This document shows, piece after piece, positions 1 to 6,361 of a stretch of DNA of 10,311 bases. The DNA is from JACJYE01 sp964432875 (GTDB taxonomy: Bacteria > Bacteroidota > Bacteroidia > Chitinophagales > Saprospiraceae), in the NCBI GenBank assembly GCA_964432875.1, contig CAYSPJ010000157.1:1-10311 (forward strand), written 5' to 3'. The position numbers and the translations under genes were made by a program. The notes beneath the pieces were generated by a model that saw only the letters and a list, made by a program, of their open reading frames with translations, had not been told where the DNA came from and did not search any database. Positions within the stretch are counted from its first letter, which is position 1, and each line of letters starts with the position of its first letter.

Positions 1-265
1 GCTCGGTCAGGATCGGCCTTATTTGTTTTAGCGGAACCAAGCCGAAAAAACCGTTTGGAGGCAGTCTCAAATAGAACGAAGTTATATCCCGCCTGAACGA
101 GGTGAAACGGGAACAAGAAACGCGGCTTCTGATGCAAAATAAACTTTTGAAAACAGACACGAGGCTACCCTCCCCCGGCGGCTTGCGCACTTTTTCCGGC
201 CAAGGGGCCCTGCAAATCCCGACAATTGCTATCTTCGCACCGCGTTTTACCAAACCACAATCGCT
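1..265. other. Leader region upstream of trpS, no supported gene
   Basis: I see no convincing coding region here. One + strand reading frame starts at 102 but runs into trpS in another frame and resembles no protein I know. On the - strand a frame stays open from inside the trpS start to the left edge, but it has no ATG in this stretch, only GTG/TTG. It could be a fragment of a gene lying outside the window or simply chance. The last 40 bases before trpS hold the only promoter-like sequence. Confidence 0.5.
230..237 (+). promoter_or_regulatory. Weak TAnnTTTG-like -7 element for trpS
   Basis: TATCTTCG matches the Bacteroidota -7 consensus TAnnTTTG at all but one fixed position and lies 28 bases before the trpS ATG. 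I find no TTG at the expected -33 position, so this is only a candidate. Confidence 0.3.
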
Positions 266-1254
266 ATGCAACAGAGGAAAAAAGTGCTCTCCGGTATCCA
301 GCCTACCGGGCACATGCACTTCGGCAACTACTTCGGGGCCGTGAAGAATTGGGTTGACCTGCAGGAGCACTACGACTGCGTCTATTGCGTGGTGGACTAC
401 CACGCCATGACCATGCCCTACAACCCGAGAAAACTAGCCGAAAGCAGTTGGGATCTGGTGTTCAACCTCCTGGCCGTTGGCGTCAAGCCGGAATACCTCT
501 TCATCCAGTCGCTCGTGCCGGAACATGCCGAGCTGTGCTGGATTTTCAACTGTTTCACCTCCTACGGCCTGCTCACGCGCATGACGCAGTTTAAGGATAA
601 AAGCGTCCAGAGCCAGGAGGATGGCGGCGAGGGTTTCATTTCCGCAGGCTTGTTTGACTACCCCGTGCTGCAAGCTGCCGATATCCTGATTTATCGGGCC
701 GATTACGTGCCCATCGGCAAAGATCAGGAGCAACACCTGGAGCTGACGCGCAACATCGCTCAGCGCTTCAACAACCAGGTTGGGAAGGAGTATTTCATCT
801 TGCCCGAGCCGCTGTTCACCAAAGTGCTCAAGGTGCGCTCTACTGCCGACCCCGAGCGCAAGATGAGCAAGAGCTTGGGCGAAAAACACTACATCAACGT
901 TTTCGAAGATGAGAACCGCCTGCGCAAGCAAATCCGCTCGGCAGTGACCGATACCGGCGATACCCCGGCCGGGCAGATGAGCCCCGGCGTGGAAAACCTC
1001 TTCCTGCTGCTCGAAGCCTCGGGTAAAATGGAAGCCCATGACAGCTTGCTGGAAACTTACCGGGCAGGCACCTTGAAATACGTAGATTTGAAAGAAGCCG
1101 TGGCCGACGCCCTGGTGGAGCTCTCTTCCGCCTTCCGCCAACGCAAAGCAGAGCTGCTGGCGGATAAAAAGGAGGTCAAAAACCAAATCAAAGCTTCCTC
1201 GGCTGAAATCCGCTTGCGGGCACAGGAGACTGTACGCGAGGTGAAGGAGCTGGT
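266..1254 (+). CDS. trpS: Tryptophanyl-tRNA synthetase, 3' end lost in gap
   Basis: Class I aminoacyl-tRNA synthetase that charges tRNA(Trp) with tryptophan using ATP; cytosolic and essential. The family signature PTGxxHxGN is at residues 13-21, with HFGN as the HIGH motif at 18-21. GKDQEQHLELTR (151-162) matches the conserved helix of bacterial TrpRS, and the KMSKS loop is exact at 199-203. Translation reaches residue 330 when the N block begins. Bacterial TrpRS is usually about 325-340 residues, and the last readable residues (AQETVREVKELV) match the normal C-terminal helix, so only a few codons plus the stop are missing. The ATG at 266 puts the signature loop at the usual distance from the N-terminus. 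The apparent continuous frame from trpS through the gap into the dipeptidase is an artefact of reading through Ns, not a fusion. Confidence 0.97.
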
Positions 1255-1354
1255 NNNNNNNNNNNNNNNNNNNNNNNNNNNNNNNNNNNNNNNNNNNNNN
1301 NNNNNNNNNNNNNNNNNNNNNNNNNNNNNNNNNNNNNNNNNNNNNNNNNNNNNN
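1255..1354. other. Scaffold gap (100 N)
   Basis: Exactly 100 consecutive Ns. A round 100 is a common placeholder for a gap of unknown length, so the true distance between trpS and the dipeptidase gene, and anything lying between them, cannot be known from this window. Confidence 0.99.
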
Positions 1355-1375
1355 AATTTTCCGGCTGACAGAACC

Positions 1376-2617
1376 ATGAAAAAGTATCCAATCCTCCTTT
1401 TTACGCTGGCAGCCCTGCTGCTCAGCAGCCTTTGTATGCCTGCCCTGGCGCAGCCCACCGACGCCCGCCTGTACCGTCAGGCCCAGAAGCTGGCGCGCAA
1501 ATTCATCATCACGGATGGGCATGTAGATCTGCCTTATCGCCTCAAAGTACAGAACTTCCGCCTGGACCGTGAGTACATCGGCATCCCTATCCAAACCGAT
1601 GATGGCGATTTTGACTACGTGCGCGCTAAAAAAGGCGGCCTGGATGCGCCTTTCATGTCCATCTTCATCCCTTCCTCCTATCAGGATGGGCGGGCCAAAC
1701 TGCTGGCCGATTCGCTGATCAATATGGTGGAGAGTATCATCCGGGCCCATCCGGGCAATTTTGCCCACGGGCGTTCCCCGGCCGAAGTGGAGGCCAATTT
1801 CCGCAAGGGGCTCATCTCTCTGCCGATGGGTATGGAAAATGGAGCGCCCATCGAAGGCGATTTGACCAATATTGAATACTTCTTCCAGCGCGGTATCCGC
1901 TATATCACTCTAACCCACGGCAAGGATAACGAAATCTGCGATTCTTCCTACGACACCACCCGCACCTGGAATGGCCTGAGCCCTTTCGGCCGGGAAGTCT
2001 TGCGCGAGATGAACCGCACGGGTATCATGGTTGACGTCTCGCATATTTCCGACAGCGCCTTCTGGCAGGTCATGGAGCTGAGCACTGCGCCTTGCATCGC
2101 CTCACACTCCTCTTGCCGAAAATTTACGCCGGGTTTTGAGCGCAATATGAACGATGAGATGATCAAGCGCCTGGGCGAAAAGGGCGGCGTCATCCAAATT
2201 AATTTTGGCACCGACTTCCTGGACGGCGAGCTGAGCGCGAAAAATCAAGAAAAAAGGGCGGAATTGGAGCGCTTGCTGGCCGCGGAAGGGCTGAGCAGTA
2301 AATCGCCCGATGCTACCCCTCTTATCGAGCAGTTCCAAAAAGACAATCCTACCCTCTTCGCCGATGTGCGGTTGGTAGCCGACCATATCGATCATGCCGT
2401 CCGCCTGGCGGGCATCGATCATGTCGCCTTTGGTTCTGATTACGATGGGGTAGGGGATTCTTTGCCCATTGGCCTTAAAGACGTCTCCCAGTATCCCAAC
2501 CTGATTTACGAACTCCTCCGGCGCGGCTACTCCAAAGCGGATGTCGCTAAAATCTGCTACCAAAATGTCTGGCGGGTGTGGAATGAGGTGCTCAGCCAGA
2601 GAGAAAGCAAGGGCTAG
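1376..2617 (+). CDS. Secreted membrane dipeptidase, peptidase family M19
   Basis: Zinc-dependent dipeptidase of the renal dipeptidase (M19) family, which cleaves dipeptides and often accepts D-residues at the C-terminal position; likely exported to the periplasm. The 413-residue protein starts with a signal peptide (MKK, hydrophobic run to about residue 23, probable cleavage after ALA at 25). The metal and active-site positions of the family are all visible: HxD at H49/D51 (DGHVDLP), the bridging glutamate E154 (MGMEN), H223 (VDVSH), H244 (ASHS) and the catalytic-site aspartate D355 (FGSDYDGV). The C-terminal stretch GLKDVSQYPNLIYELLRRGY follows the family pattern closely. The ATG at 1376 is the first start after the gap and gives a proper signal peptide. 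It converges with hemJ. Natural substrates are unknown; cell-wall or scavenged peptides are plausible. Confidence 0.95.
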   Translation: MKKYPILLFTLAALLLSSLCMPALAQPTDARLYRQAQKLARKFIITDGHVDLPYRLKVQNFRLDREYIGIPIQTDDGDFDYVRAKKGGLDAPFMSIFIPSSYQDGRAKLLADSLINMVESIIRAHPGNFAHGRSPAEVEANFRKGLISLPMGMENGAPIEGDLTNIEYFFQRGIRYITLTHGKDNEICDSSYDTTRTWNGLSPFGREVLREMNRTGIMVDVSHISDSAFWQVMELSTAPCIASHSSCRKFTPGFERNMNDEMIKRLGEKGGVIQINFGTDFLDGELSAKNQEKRAELERLLAAEGLSSKSPDATPLIEQFQKDNPTLFADVRLVADHIDHAVRLAGIDHVAFGSDYDGVGDSLPIGLKDVSQYPNLIYELLRRGYSKADVAKICYQNVWRVWNEVLSQRESKG

Positions 2618-2618
2618 C

Positions 2619-2659
2619 GGCAGTCCGGGCCCACTGCTTTGTTCAAAGCCTTAGCTTTG
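2619..2659. terminator. Possible hairpins between convergent genes
   Basis: Two small inverted repeats sit where the dipeptidase and hemJ genes converge. GCAGT/ACTGC (2620-2624 and 2633-2637) encloses a self-complementary GGGCCC and is followed by TTTG. CAAAGC/GCTTTG (2644-2649 and 2654-2659) has a 4-base loop and covers the hemJ stop. Neither has a real T-tract, so a terminator role is only suggested by position. Confidence 0.3.
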
Positions 2660-3235
2660 CTTAGCCCTGGCCTTGCGGTATTTCCTGGCCCCCAAATAAA
2701 GCAAGCCCACAAAAGCAGCGATGCTGCCAAAGAGATAAAAGTAATTCAGCGCGCCCATTTTCCCATATACGGCAATGAAAGAAATAGCCGCCAGGAAAAT
2801 CGTGGGGAATTCATTGAGCAACCGGTACTGCCAGGAGGAGAAGGGGCGCTGGCCAGCCGCTAACTTCCCAATCAGCTGCCCGCTCCAAAGGTGATAAACC
2901 GTCAATAGCGCCAATAGCAATAATTTAATGTACATCCAGCCCGCCGTGCCGAGGGATGGATCGAGGTAGTTGATCATAGACTTGGAAAACAGGCCGATGG
3001 CCAGCATGGCCAGGCCCGCCAGCCAGGTAATAACCATAGCGGGCTGGCAGATGATACCATATACCCGCCGCTGCATCAGGATGAATTGCTGCTGCAGGAT
3101 GCTGCGTTGTGGCTCCTCCTGCTGAGCGGCCTCTTCGTGATAGACAAACATGCGCACCAGGTAGAACAACCCGGCAAACCAAGCTACGAAACCAACGACA
3201 TGCAGTGCCTTGAAAAAGTATAGTGCGTTTAACAT
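2651..3235 (-). CDS. hemJ: HemJ-type protoporphyrinogen IX oxidase (CopD-like membrane protein)
   Basis: A 194-residue integral membrane protein of the HemJ (UPF0093) family. HemJ oxidises protoporphyrinogen IX to protoporphyrin IX, the penultimate step of haem synthesis, in many bacteria lacking HemG and HemY. Family marks: the N-terminal helix with KALHVVGFVAWFAGLFYLVR (H12, W19, R28), FVYH (H33), QRRVYGI before helix 2, WMYIKLLLLALLTVYH (K104, H115) in helix 3, and RLLNEFPTIFLAAI (N141, E142) in helix 4. A fifth helix (about 164-182) and a basic tail follow; to my knowledge this extension is usual in Bacteroidota members. Such proteins are sometimes annotated only as CopD family. The ATG at 3235 begins directly with the first helix as in homologues. 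No strong promoter was found upstream; GATTTTTG (3268-3261 on the - strand) is the nearest weak match. Confidence 0.85.
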   Translation of the reverse strand: MLNALYFFKALHVVGFVAWFAGLFYLVRMFVYHEEAAQQEEPQRSILQQQFILMQRRVYGIICQPAMVITWLAGLAMLAIGLFSKSMINYLDPSLGTAGWMYIKLLLLALLTVYHLWSGQLIGKLAAGQRPFSSWQYRLLNEFPTIFLAAISFIAVYGKMGALNYFYLFGSIAAFVGLLYLGARKYRKARAKQS

Positions 3236-3356
3236 GTGTGCTTAATTTTCGGTGAAGAAACAAAAATCCCAGGATTTGCCGCAGCTTTTCCCTGCTGAGG
3301 AGGCGCTTTTGCGCAACAGATAGCCTTTGTCTATTGTTCGATAGATAATATCGATT

Positions 3357-3386
3357 TTGCTTATTGGCCAATCTGCTCTATCTTTG
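3357..3386 (+). promoter_or_regulatory. Bacteroidota-type promoter, TTG-N19-TATCTTTG
   Basis: TTG at 3357-3359, a 19-base spacer and TATCTTTG at 3379-3386 match the known Bacteroidota primary sigma factor consensus (TTG, about 19 bases, TAnnTTTG) exactly. Transcription would start near 3391-3394. There is no open reading frame of useful length directly downstream: the ATG at 3392 stops after five codons. An inverted repeat TCGATA/TATCGA lies immediately upstream (3338-3354) and could be a regulator site. Confidence 0.75.
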
Positions 3387-3391
3387 TAATA

Positions 3392-3542
3392 ATGCCAAAG
3401 GCAAGCTAGTGCAATCTGCCATTTCATCGTAGCTCGCCAGCTCAAGATTATCGCAATCGATCAAGGAATAAGTAATTTTTTTAAGAGACAATAGGATTCT
3501 TTTTGCAGCTTACGAGCTTTTTTGGCTTGTAAGCTGTTTTTT
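3392..3542 (+). ncRNA. Candidate small RNA of about 150 nt
   Basis: Proposed from signals only: a consensus promoter just upstream and a strong intrinsic terminator at the end, with no coding frame between them on the + strand. The stretch has no tRNA T-loop signature (no GGTTCGA-like sequence), and I cannot match it to 6S RNA, tmRNA, RNase P RNA or SRP RNA. Small potential stems are present (GGCA/TGCC at 3400-3403 and 3417-3420; ATCG-N4-CGAT around 3450-3461). Alternatively it is a long leader for the gene at 3665, with the hairpin acting as an attenuator, although that gene has its own closer promoter. The 5' end is approximate. Confidence 0.5.
3506..3542 (+). terminator. Rho-independent terminator
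   Basis: CAGCTTACGAGC (3506-3517) pairs with GCTTGTAAGCTG (3525-3536) to give a 12-bp stem with one G-U pair and a 7-base loop, followed by six Ts (3537-3542). The T-tract is on the + strand side only, so it ends + strand transcription, yet the nearest + strand protein gene upstream is the dipeptidase ending at 2617, with oppositely oriented hemJ in between. Confidence 0.85.
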
Positions 3543-3582
3543 ATTATAGTGCCCGTTACCAATAGCTTAATTTTCCCTCCCA

Positions 3583-3601
3583 GGCGTTAAGCCGGCGTTA
3601 A
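3583..3601 (+). repeat. Direct repeat GGCGTTAA, 11-base period
   Basis: GGCGTTAA occurs at 3583-3590 and again at 3594-3601, start to start 11 bases, that is about one helical turn. The pair lies just upstream of the -33 box of the following promoter. OmpR/PhoB-type response regulators are known to bind direct repeats with this period, so it may be an activator site; this is inference from geometry only. Confidence 0.45.
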
Positions 3602-3602
3602 A

Positions 3603-3617
3603 GCACTTGACAAGTGC
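3603..3617 (+). promoter_or_regulatory. 15-bp palindrome over the -33 box (possible operator)
   Basis: GCACTTGACAAGTGC is a perfect inverted repeat of two 7-base arms around a central A. It contains the TTG of the promoter, so a dimeric repressor bound here would block initiation. No regulator in this window is an obvious match. Confidence 0.5.
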
Positions 3618-3637
3618 GACTTTTGCCTATACATTTG
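3607..3637 (+). promoter_or_regulatory. Promoter TTG-N20-TACATTTG for the envelope cluster
   Basis: TTG at 3607-3609 and TACATTTG at 3630-3637 are separated by 20 bases, within the Bacteroidota promoter pattern. Transcription would start near 3642-3645, giving an approximately 20-base leader before the ATG at 3665. This is the only clear promoter I find for the genes from 3665 to 7074. Confidence 0.75.
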
Positions 3638-3664
3638 AGTCATAATAACAAAAAACGTTGAGCC

Positions 3665-3976
3665 ATGAAACACTACCTGTTTACTCTCGCCCTGGTTTTA
3701 GGCTTTGCCACCATCTCGATCGGCCAGAAAAGCGACCAAAACCCCCGCGCCCAAGAAGCTTATGAGCAATACCGCCCCAAAGCCCAGCCTAAGGAACCCG
3801 ACGCGCCGCACTCTGCCACCATGGGCGCTACCATTGATAAAACCTACGAGGCCAACGATCCTGTCGCCGTAAAAGAACAAGACAAGCGCGACCGCAAGGA
3901 ATTCCGCCGCGAGCTGCGCCTGGAGCGCGCCCGCAACCGCCGCAACGTCCCGCCGAGACACCGCTGGGGCTGGTAA
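3665..3976 (+). CDS. Small secreted basic protein of unknown function
   Basis: I do not recognise this 103-residue protein. It has a clear signal peptide (MKH, hydrophobic 4-18, probable cleavage near SIGQ at 18-21). The mature part is hydrophilic: a proline- and alanine-rich stretch (37-57) and then a strongly basic, arginine-dense helix-like tail (about 74-100, RDRKEFRRELRLERARNRR) ending in WGW. No cysteine or catalytic pattern is visible. It is the first gene after a consensus promoter and precedes the LpoB-like lipoprotein by 37 bases, so co-transcription is likely. The basic tail could bind acidic surface polymers or nucleic acid, or a partner lipoprotein; this is speculation. Confidence 0.75.
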   Translation: MKHYLFTLALVLGFATISIGQKSDQNPRAQEAYEQYRPKAQPKEPDAPHSATMGATIDKTYEANDPVAVKEQDKRDRKEFRRELRLERARNRRNVPPRHRWGW

Positions 3977-4013
3977 GGCCAATGGCTCGTTGCACAACAA
4001 AACAAAAACTAAA

Positions 4014-4610
4014 ATGAACATCTACATGAAAAAAGCACTTCCCTTCTTACTATTGGTTGGGGCGCTCCTGATTGGAAGCTCCTGCAACCGCCAGGTACAG
4101 CGCATTGATACGGACTCTACCGTCGACCTCAGCGGGCGCTGGAATGATACGGATGCCCGGCTCACCTCAGCCGAGCTGGTCACAGAAATCATGGGCCGCC
4201 CCTGGCTGGAGCGCCATGTGAGCCGCACTTCCCGCCAGCCTGTCGTCATCGTCGGCATGGTAGAAAACAAATCCCATGAACATATCGAAGCGGAGGTTTT
4301 TACCAAAGAACTGGAAAAAGCTTTCATCAACAGCGGGCGGGTGCGCCTGGTGCAGGGCGGCGAAAAGCGGGAGCAGATCCGCCGGGAACGAGCCGATCAG
4401 CAGACCAATGCTTCGCAGTCGACCATGAAACAGTGGGGGTTGGAAGTCGGTGCCGATTACATGCTGCAAGGCTCCATCAATTCTATCATGGATGCCTACA
4501 AGCGCAAAAAGGTAGTCTACTATCAAATTGACATGATCTTGACCGATATGCAGACCAACGAAGTGGTCTGGATCGGAGACAAGAAGATCAAGAAGTTCGT
4601 CAAGAACTAA
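4014..4610 (+). CDS. LpoB-like lipoprotein (penicillin-binding protein activator family)
   Basis: Matches the LpoB family (COG3417), outer-membrane lipoproteins that in Escherichia coli reach through the peptidoglycan to activate the synthase PBP1B. The 198-residue protein has a lipoprotein signal with C24 as the lipidated cysteine (LIGSSC, the serine-rich form common in Bacteroidota). Family landmarks follow: GRWNDTDARLT (41-51), GRPW (61-64), VVIVGMVENKSHEHI (77-91), FTKELEKAFINSGRVRLV (96-113), GADYMLQG (146-153) and VVWIGDKKIKK (184-194). The frame opens at a TTG (3990). I prefer the ATG at 4014 after an A-rich leader; the ATG at 4026 (MKKALPF) is equally good as a signal peptide start. 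Whether the Bacteroidota protein activates a PBP is not established by sequence. Confidence 0.85.
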   Translation: MNIYMKKALPFLLLVGALLIGSSCNRQVQRIDTDSTVDLSGRWNDTDARLTSAELVTEIMGRPWLERHVSRTSRQPVVIVGMVENKSHEHIEAEVFTKELEKAFINSGRVRLVQGGEKREQIRRERADQQTNASQSTMKQWGLEVGADYMLQGSINSIMDAYKRKKVVYYQIDMILTDMQTNEVVWIGDKKIKKFVKN

Positions 4611-4617
4611 ATCGGAA

Positions 4618-4657
4618 GCTCATCGCTAGTGCCCCAGGAACGGCTCTAGCGATGAGC
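4618..4657. repeat. 12-bp perfect inverted repeat after the LpoB-like gene
   Basis: GCTCATCGCTAG (4618-4629) and CTAGCGATGAGC (4646-4657) are exact inverted copies around a 16-base loop, starting 7 bases after the LpoB-like stop. No T-tract follows, so it is not a classical terminator; it could be a transcript-stabilising or partially terminating hairpin or part of a palindromic repeat element. Confidence 0.7.
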
Positions 4658-4713
4658 CTACCCAGCCATTTGCCTGCCGATAAACGGCTCTGTAGTGATG
4701 AGCCTCTCCAGCC
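4639..4713 (+). repeat. Degenerate direct repeats with GGCTC/GAGCC hairpins
   Basis: A 29-base unit (4639-4667) recurs in slightly longer form at 4683-4713. Both begin AACGGCTCT, contain GATGAGCCT and end CCAGCC, and each can fold GGCTC against GAGCC. Three shorter echoes of GCGATGA or GCGATAA follow at about 4723, 4744 and 4758, up to the next gene. The spacer 4611-4783 contains nothing else that I recognise and no TAnnTTTG promoter. Confidence 0.6.
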
Positions 4714-4783
4714 TGAAAGCTTGGCGATGAACCGTTGTGATAAGCGATGAATGCGAAGCGATAACCCTGTACAAACCGCCCTC

Positions 4784-6361
4784 ATGAAATACGCTCCATT
4801 TATATACTGCATAGCGCTATTGTGGGCCACGGCCTCCTGTGCCTCCTACGAGCGTGCCCGCGCCCAGTACGACGCGATGCTGGGGCGCTCCGATTTAGAA
4901 AGCGCTACCCGCCTCATCGAGCGGAAGAAGTGGTACCAGAAGAGCCGCAACCAGGTGCTCTACTACCTGGAACTGGGGGCGTTGGCCCGCATGCAGGGCG
5001 ACCTGCGTGCCAGCAATGAATACCTCAATCAGGCGGATTTATTGATCGAAGACCGCCGGGCTTCGCTGGGTGCCCGCGGCTTGGCCTTGGCCAGCAACCC
5101 CCGCGTGCTGCCCTACCAGACGGAATACTTTGAAAATATCGCCGTACACTACCTCAAAAGCTTGAACTACCTGCAGCTGAACGACCTCAATGCCGCACGG
5201 GTGGAAGCTCGCCGCGCCAACATCCGCCTGCAGCAGTTGAATGATGCTGTGCCCGACAAGCCGCTCAAGTATCGCGACGATGTGCTGGGGCACATCACTA
5301 TGGCGCTGAGCTACGAGATGAATGGCGAGTGGAACGATGCCTTCATCGCCTACCGCAATGCCGCCAATCTCTTCATCGATGGCGATCGCGTGGTGCCTTA
5401 TATGGGGGTACATATCCCGGAGCAGCTCAAGTGCGACCTCATCCGCATGGGCGAGCGCCTCGGCTTTACTGGCGAGGTGCAGCGCTATACCCGCCTGCTC
5501 AACCCCCGTTGCGCACCCGATGAGGGCGAAGGCGGCAGCCTGGCGCTCTTCTGGGAAAATGGCAAGGGGCCAATCAAGGAGGAAAATATCCTGGGGTTCG
5601 ACATTTTTCGCAACAGCGCTACTTCAGAGGTGCGCTTCGTCAACCAACGCCAGGGGCTGGAGTATTCCTTTGGGCCGCAGGCCTACAACGAGTACAACGG
5701 CTTCGCTGGCGTCAATATGATCCGTCTGGCGTTGCCCGCATTCCAGCCGCGTTACTTTCCCTTGCGCACGGCGCGCATCCAGTACCCGGGCGGCACCAAA
5801 AACCTGGAGCTGATCGAAGACCTCAACCAGGTGGCTCAACAGTCGCTGCGCGACCGCTTTGGCCGCGAGCTGGCCAATGCCTTGCTGCGCCTGGCCGCTA
5901 AGGAGGCCATGGAGGCTTCCCTGCGCTCGATTCAGACCAAAAAGAAAAGCGACGAGCCTGAGCAAAAGCCCGACTCGGCCGATAAGGCGAAAGATAGCGA
6001 AGCCCGCGCCGGCGAAAGAGGCCGTGTACAGGAGCCGAGCAAGGAAAAAGAAACTGAAAAACCCGCCCCTAAAGAAGACGAGTACTCCAACACCGCTGGC
6101 CTGATCCTGGGCAGCGCCATGGGTATCGTCAATACGCTGACCGAACGGGCCGACACCCGATCCTGGCAGTCCCTGCCCGCAGAAATCCACTACCAGCGCA
6201 TCCCCTTGAAGCGGGGGCAAAACGAGATCAAGGTCACTTTTTTCAATCAGTATAATCAAAGAGCAGAGGAATATACCCTCCAGGTAGAGGGGCGTGGGGG
6301 CCTGGCCATCCGCAATGTAATCACACCCGATTCCCGGGTTATTCAACCAACCATAAAATGA
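4784..6361 (+). CDS. COG3014-family lipoprotein with TPR-like helices
   Basis: A 525-residue predicted lipoprotein resembling the uncharacterised COG3014 family. I start it at the ATG at 4784 because that gives a proper lipoprotein signal ending TASC with C19; the upstream in-frame ATG at 4751 would add 11 non-signal residues. Residues 58-200 are TPR-like paired helices (YYLELGALARMQGDL, NYLQLNDLNAARVEARRAN, ALSYEMNGEWNDAFIAY). A less helical domain spans about 250-340. A highly charged K/E/P-rich linker (386-434) leads to a small C-terminal domain (about 465-515, RGQNEIKVTFFNQYNQ). As I recall, COG3014 genes sit beside lpoB-like genes in gammaproteobacteria too, which would make this pair a conserved module. 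The stop overlaps the next start (ATGA), implying translational coupling. Biochemical role unknown. Confidence 0.8.
   Translation: MKYAPFIYCIALLWATASCASYERARAQYDAMLGRSDLESATRLIERKKWYQKSRNQVLYYLELGALARMQGDLRASNEYLNQADLLIEDRRASLGARGLALASNPRVLPYQTEYFENIAVHYLKSLNYLQLNDLNAARVEARRANIRLQQLNDAVPDKPLKYRDDVLGHITMALSYEMNGEWNDAFIAYRNAANLFIDGDRVVPYMGVHIPEQLKCDLIRMGERLGFTGEVQRYTRLLNPRCAPDEGEGGSLALFWENGKGPIKEENILGFDIFRNSATSEVRFVNQRQGLEYSFGPQAYNEYNGFAGVNMIRLALPAFQPRYFPLRTARIQYPGGTKNLELIEDLNQVAQQSLRDRFGRELANALLRLAAKEAMEASLRSIQTKKKSDEPEQKPDSADKAKDSEARAGERGRVQEPSKEKETEKPAPKEDEYSNTAGLILGSAMGIVNTLTERADTRSWQSLPAEIHYQRIPLKRGQNEIKVTFFNQYNQRAEEYTLQVEGRGGLAIRNVITPDSRVIQPTIK

Larger units (their letters stand above)
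3236..3664. other. 429-base noncoding spacer with two promoters and a terminator
   Basis: No credible protein gene lies here. The antisense frame at 3242-3445 has no recognisable domain and overlaps the proposed RNA promoter. The spacer does hold, in order on the + strand: an inverted repeat TCGATA-N5-TATCGA (3338-3354), a promoter (3357-3386), a proposed small RNA ending in a strong terminator (3506-3542), an 11-base-period direct repeat (3583-3601), and a second promoter with a palindrome over its -33 box (3603-3637). Confidence 0.7.

Noticed and set aside
151..160. ACAGACAC matching the right end of the 142-base element
   Set aside because: Only eight bases match and nothing of the inner element follows; chance is sufficient explanation.
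102..344. 80-codon + strand frame upstream of trpS
   Set aside because: Overlaps the trpS start in another frame, shows no domain or signal peptide, and its tail is a frame-shifted reading of the TrpRS N-terminus.
434..1768. 444-codon - strand frame across trpS, the gap and the dipeptidase
   Set aside because: It depends on reading through 100 Ns and is antisense to two clearly conserved proteins.
3242..3445. 67-codon - strand frame upstream of hemJ
   Set aside because: No recognisable features, and it lies antisense to a consensus promoter; adjacent frames of similar length are just as open.
3392..3542. tRNA or known structural RNA in the orphan transcript
   Set aside because: No T-loop, anticodon stem or CCA-end pattern for a tRNA, and no motif of tmRNA, SRP or RNase P RNA that I can identify.
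4600..4830. 76-codon - strand frame in the repeat-rich spacer
   Set aside because: Overlaps the signal peptide region of the COG3014 gene on the opposite strand and consists mostly of translated repeats.
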